This document shows, piece by piece, positions 24,751-27,654 of a stretch of 27,654 nt of DNA. How positions within the stretch are numbered: the stretch's first letter is position 1; the number at the start of each line of letters is the position of its first letter. Origin of the DNA: JAIBBG01 sp043748015 (lineage in GTDB: Bacteria; Bacteroidota; Bacteroidia; Flavobacteriales_D; Sanyastnellaceae); NCBI GenBank assembly GCA_043748015.1, contig JAYTOA010000026.1, positions 1-27,654 on the forward strand, read 5' to 3'. A program made the position numbers and the translations under genes. The notes beneath the pieces are model-generated. The model worked only from the letters and a program-made list of their open reading frames with translations. It had not been told where the DNA came from and did no database searches.

Positions 24751-26070
24751 ATGAGTACACAAACCGCAGAAAAGGTGAATACTTACAAAGTAAAAGACAT
24801 GAGCCTCGCAGAATGGGGCCGAAAAGAAATTAAACTCGCCGAGGCGGAAATGCCCGGTCTAATGAGTCTTCGCAAGGAATTCGGAGCTTCAAAGCCACTA
24901 AAAGACGCGCGCATCGCGGGTTGTCTTCACATGACGATTCAAACGGCAGTGTTGATTGAAACATTGGTTGAACTTGGAGCTGAAGTGACCTGGAGCTCTT
25001 GCAATATTTTCTCGACGCAAGATCACGCTGCCGCTGCCATCGCCGCTGCCGGTGTTCCTGTTTTCGCATGGAAAGGAATGAGTGCTGCTGAATTTGACTG
25101 GTGTATTGAGCAAACATTGCACGCTTTCAAAGATGGACAGCCATTGAATATGATTCTCGACGATGGTGGTGACCTCACCAACATGGTGTTCGATAAATTC
25201 CCTGAACTGGTGAAAGGCATTCGCGGTATCTCTGAAGAGACAACTACAGGTGTTCTTCGCTTGTATGAGCGCGAAAAGAACGGCACGCTTCTATTGCCTG
25301 CTATCAATATCAACGACTCTGTTACGAAGAGCAAATTCGACAACAAATACGGTTGCCGCGAATCATTGGTGGATGCAATTCGTCGCGCGACCGACCTGAT
25401 GATGGCCGGAAAAGTGGCTGTTGTTGCAGGTTATGGCGACGTAGGAAAAGGTTCTGCTGATTCTTTGAGCAGCGCCGGTGTCCGCGTTATTGTTACTGAA
25501 ATCGATCCTATCTGCGCACTGCAAGCTGCCATGGAAGGATACGAAGTAAAGAAGATGGACACTGCGATTCTTGAGGCCGACATCATCGTTACTGCTACAG
25601 GTAACTACAACATTATTGTTGATCGTCACTTCAAAGCGATGAAGCACAACGCTGTTGTTTGCAACATCGGTCACTTCGATAACGAGATCGACATGGCCTG
25701 GCTCAACGGAAATTATGGCGACTCAAAAGATACCATCAAGCCTCAGGTGGATAAATACACGATCGACGGAAAGGACATCATCGTTCTTGCTGAAGGAAGA
25801 TTGGTAAACCTTGGTTGTGCAACCGGTCACCCATCATTCGTGATGAGCAACTCATTCACCAACCAGACACTTGCTCAACTTGAGTTGTGGACCAACCACG
25901 GCAAATACGAGAACAAAGTATATGTTCTTCCTAAGAATCTCGATGAGAAAGTAGCGATGCTTCACCTCGAGAAAATCGGTGTTGAATTGGAAGAACTTAC
26001 TCCAACCCAAGCGAAATACATTGGTGTGGATGTGAAAGGACCATTTAAAAGCGATACTTACAGATATTGA
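24751..26070 (+). CDS. ahcY: Adenosylhomocysteinase
   Basis: SAHase splits S-adenosylhomocysteine into adenosine and homocysteine, removing the product inhibitor of methyltransferases. The 439 residues cover the whole family fold. Active-site segments include HMTIQTAVLIE (60-70), ININDSVTKSKFDN (185-198) with the catalytic Lys, and NKYGCRESL (198-206). The NAD site is GYGDVGKG (227-234). The C-terminus KSDTYRY is the conserved KPDHYRY-type tail that closes the neighbouring subunit's NAD pocket. The strong terminator just after the stop and an own promoter suggest a single-gene transcript. No SAM-related riboswitch is seen in the 115 bp upstream. Codon use looks more biased than in its neighbours, fitting high expression. 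Confidence 0.98.
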   Translation: MSTQTAEKVNTYKVKDMSLAEWGRKEIKLAEAEMPGLMSLRKEFGASKPLKDARIAGCLHMTIQTAVLIETLVELGAEVTWSSCNIFSTQDHAAAAIAAAGVPVFAWKGMSAAEFDWCIEQTLHAFKDGQPLNMILDDGGDLTNMVFDKFPELVKGIRGISEETTTGVLRLYEREKNGTLLLPAININDSVTKSKFDNKYGCRESLVDAIRRATDLMMAGKVAVVAGYGDVGKGSADSLSSAGVRVIVTEIDPICALQAAMEGYEVKKMDTAILEADIIVTATGNYNIIVDRHFKAMKHNAVVCNIGHFDNEIDMAWLNGNYGDSKDTIKPQVDKYTIDGKDIIVLAEGRLVNLGCATGHPSFVMSNSFTNQTLAQLELWTNHGKYENKVYVLPKNLDEKVAMLHLEKIGVELEELTPTQAKYIGVDVKGPFKSDTYRY

Positions 26071-26090
26071 TTTCTGAAAAAATAATCTTG

Positions 26091-26121
26091 AAAGGCTGCC
26101 GTGATTGGCGGCCTTTTTTTT
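26091..26121 (+). terminator. Intrinsic terminator of ahcY
   Basis: AAAGGCTGCC (26091-26100) pairs with GGCGGCCTTT (26107-26116) around GTGATT, ten pairs with one G-U, and runs into eight T residues (26114-26121). It lies 20 bp after the ahcY stop and is the clearest intrinsic terminator in the window. Confidence 0.92.
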
Positions 26122-26128
26122 GGTTTCT

Positions 26129-26541
26129 GGTTGCCTTCGGCAATTGCGTTTCTCACGGAACTGCACAGAAAGAATTTCAGAATGCACAGAAATGAAAGAA
26201 GCAAATTTGTTGCTCTTTGATTCCGTGAAAATCTGCCTTACATCTGCGTAAATCCGCGTGAAACGTTTGACTGCTGTATCAGAAACTTCTTTGGTGCCTT
26301 CGGTAATGGTGTTTCACACTGAAAAACACAGAAAGAATTTCAGAATGCACAGAAATGAAAGAAGCAAATTTTGTTGCTCTTTGATTCCGTGAAAATCTGC
26401 CTTACATCTGCGTAAATCTGCGTGTTTTACATCTGCGCAAATCTGCGTGAAACAACTCTTAGCAGAATTAGAAACCCCAATCAAATTCCGTGAATTCTGA
26501 AATTCCTTACGTGTAGTTCTGTGAGAAATCATCCGCGTGAA
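26129..26541. repeat. Intergenic repeat block with direct and inverted copies
   Basis: Two direct copies of a unit of about 135 bp lie at about 26129-26264 and 26292-26424 (163-bp period), nearly identical over their last 100 bp (from CACAGAAAGAATTTCAG). A short motif of the form CATCTGCGxAAATCxGCGTG is repeated again at about 26428-26450, and its end recurs at 26529-26541. About 45 bp at 26483-26528 is an inverted copy of the unit's left part (26149-26193). The block is non-coding; stop codons interrupt all frames except short ones. It resembles an inactive MITE-like or dispersed genomic repeat. Confidence 0.75.
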
Positions 26542-26834
26542 ACACCTTATTTTCCTACGAATTTGAAAATAGTTTCATTTCTTTTATGGAATTTCAAACT
26601 TTACGTCATCTTTACAATCACAATGGCGAAAGCAAAAATACAAACCCTTTAAAACACTTTACCGACAAAAACCCAACCCACACATTTTTGCACTTTTCTA
26701 CTTGACTTGCCACTGCTCCGATGGAGCAGGTGATGTTTACTAGCACATCACTTCTACTTTTTAGTTTGTGTTTTTCTGCGAATTATTCGCACATGACTTA
26801 AAGTTTACTTTAACCCTTTATTCTATTTTACAAA
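26542..26834 (+). promoter_or_regulatory. Structured AT-rich leader upstream of the adhesin gene
   Basis: No gene is seen in these 293 bp. Four compact palindromes fall within 26713-26813: CTGCTCC/GGAGCAG (26713-26719 with 26723-26729), GTGATGT/ACATCAC (26730-26736 with 26745-26751), TGCGAA/TTCGCA (26777-26782 with 26786-26791) and TTAAAGT/ACTTTAA (26798-26804 with 26807-26813). The second is followed by a T-rich stretch. They may form a 5'-leader structure, an attenuator, or binding sites; the sequence does not decide. Confidence 0.5.
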
Positions 26835-26886
26835 ATGAAACATTTTAAACAAATCAGAGGAATTCTTGATTTATTAACAAGTTACT

Positions 26887-26896
26887 CCCCCCCCCC
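26887..26896 (+). repeat. Poly-C tract (C10)
   Basis: Ten consecutive C residues in AT-rich DNA, 41 bp before the GTG start proposed for the adhesin. An ATG at 26835 opens a frame that enters the tract and stops at 26901. With nine or twelve C the same ATG would read into the adhesin frame. It is a candidate slippage site or an assembly error. Confidence 0.7.
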
Positions 26897-26937
26897 AATT
26901 TGAGAAATTGCCAACTGCACTTGCTCAAAATAACTTA

Positions 26938-27654
26938 GTGCATTCACGAATCCTAACTCTCTGTATTTTCATGCTAACAGTTTCAACAGTGCGTGCTCAG
27001 ATTGATGCCACGTTTTCGTTCATTTCGCCGAGTTGTGCAACAGCAGAAGATGGTAAATTGTGTTGTGAAACCATAACTGGTGGCACACCGCCATATACTT
27101 GCTCTGTTGTGGAACCTTACGGCACTTATAATCCTGTTACCAATTGTTTCGACAACATGCCATCCGGTATTTTCCACATCACCATCACTGACGCTCTGCA
27201 GGCTACAGGCTCAGCCATTGGATTTGTAGGACCAAGCAGCATCCCTGAAATTACCGTAACAGAAACTGTAATTCCCTCCGGATGTGGAGCGGCAGATGGT
27301 TCCATTTGTTGCCTTATCGGCGGGGGATCTGGCTCCTTTACTTTCTATTGGTATCGAGACGTGGGTACGATTCTTCTTAGTACCGGAACAATTCTTAGTG
27401 GACAAACTACCTGCATTTCATCGCTAATTGCAGGTGACTACACGCTGATTCTTGATGACAACAATACAAGCTGCGGCGATATATTTTCTGTTAATGTTCC
27501 AAGCGCCATATCAACTGCAACTGCGCAAACATATCCGGCTACATGCACTGCCCCATGCAATGGTTACATTTCAGTGGATCTTTCCAATGCCACACTTCCG
27601 GTAACAGTATCATGGACAGGTACCTCGTCTGGTTCAGTGTCGGGTATCAATACG
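26938..27654 (+). CDS. SprB-repeat surface adhesin, N-terminal part (runs off the window)
   Basis: An open frame to the window end (239 codons seen). GTG 26938 gives a signal peptide, HSRILTLCIFMLTVSTVRA, cut before QIDATF. The mature part has three repeats of about 80 residues starting at PSCATAEDGKLCC, SGCGAADGSICC and ATCTAPCNGYIS. Each has the SprB-like pattern C-x3-DGxI, GGxxPYT and a late LIAGDYTLILDDNxxSC. SprB-type proteins are very large, T9SS-exported surface adhesins involved in gliding or attachment. Cysteine content is high, with CC pairs in repeats one and two. The frame is open upstream to 26878, and an ATG at 26835 could be the true start if the poly-C count differs. Length and C-terminal tail lie outside the window. 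Confidence 0.78.
   Translation, partial: MHSRILTLCIFMLTVSTVRAQIDATFSFISPSCATAEDGKLCCETITGGTPPYTCSVVEPYGTYNPVTNCFDNMPSGIFHITITDALQATGSAIGFVGPSSIPEITVTETVIPSGCGAADGSICCLIGGGSGSFTFYWYRDVGTILLSTGTILSGQTTCISSLIAGDYTLILDDNNTSCGDIFSVNVPSAISTATAQTYPATCTAPCNGYISVDLSNATLPVTVSWTGTSSGSVSGINT

Noticed and set aside
26164..26453. Possible CRISPR array
   Set aside because: Units are about 135 bp long with only two full copies, not short repeats with unique spacers, and no cas genes are present.
26314..26532. 72-codon minus-strand frame
   Set aside because: It lies wholly in the intergenic repeat block, and its repeated peptide pieces come from the DNA repeats.
26983..27405. Two minus-strand frames inside the adhesin region
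   Set aside because: They are antisense to a plus-strand frame with signal peptide and SprB-like repeats.

Overview
The window reads as a chromosomal segment of a free-living Bacteroidota bacterium (Flavobacteriia/Sphingobacteriia-like). The basis is inference from content: two proteins with type IX secretion (T9SS) C-terminal sorting tails, the start of an SprB-repeat adhesin, two SusC-like TonB receptors with N-terminal carboxypeptidase-regulatory domains, a perfect Bacteroidota -7 box (TAnnTTTG), weak Shine-Dalgarno sequences, and moderately AT-rich DNA. Most genes are housekeeping. I see no phage, plasmid, CRISPR, transposase, rRNA or tRNA.

Layout. 1-213: 3' end of an unidentified gene. 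281-2374: recG. 2577-3362: an SDR oxidoreductase without the usual Tyr/Lys pair. 3378-5654 (-): a CotH-like, T9SS-secreted protein. 5767-9183: a probable metal (zinc) uptake divergon, made of a Fur/Zur-type repressor on minus and a TonB receptor plus lipoprotein on plus, with two palindromic operators wrapped around the receptor promoter. 9176-11788 (-): alaS, tail to tail with the lipoprotein gene. 11921-14243: M23 peptidase, MerR regulator and rsgA on plus. 14284-14364: a TPP riboswitch followed by overlapping hairpins and a TonB receptor (14431-16929), so a probable thiamine-related uptake system.

16947-21688 (-): a compact run of five genes read right to left (GH3-family enzyme, VWA protein, udk, ArsC/Spx-like protein, EamA permease), with 4-bp overlaps or abutting ends in its distal part. 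21736-22002: a MITE-like palindromic element with a perfect 17-bp hairpin. 22010-23887 (-): a second T9SS-tailed secreted protein. 24015-24635 (-): an Sfp-type phosphopantetheinyl transferase. 24751-26070 (+): ahcY with a strong terminator. 26129-26541: an intergenic repeat block with direct and inverted copies. 26713-26813: four small palindromes in 100 bp. 26887-26896: a C10 tract, followed by the start of a large cysteine-rich SprB-repeat adhesin that runs off the right edge.

The genes fall into three themes: genome and translation upkeep (recG, alaS, rsgA, ahcY, udk); outer-membrane import of scarce nutrients under metalloregulator or riboswitch control; and cell-surface proteins exported through T9SS. 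I did not find a convincing new multi-gene defence or mobile system. The most interesting material is regulatory: the double operator, the riboswitch platform, the two palindromic repeat elements, and the hairpin/poly-C leader of the adhesin.
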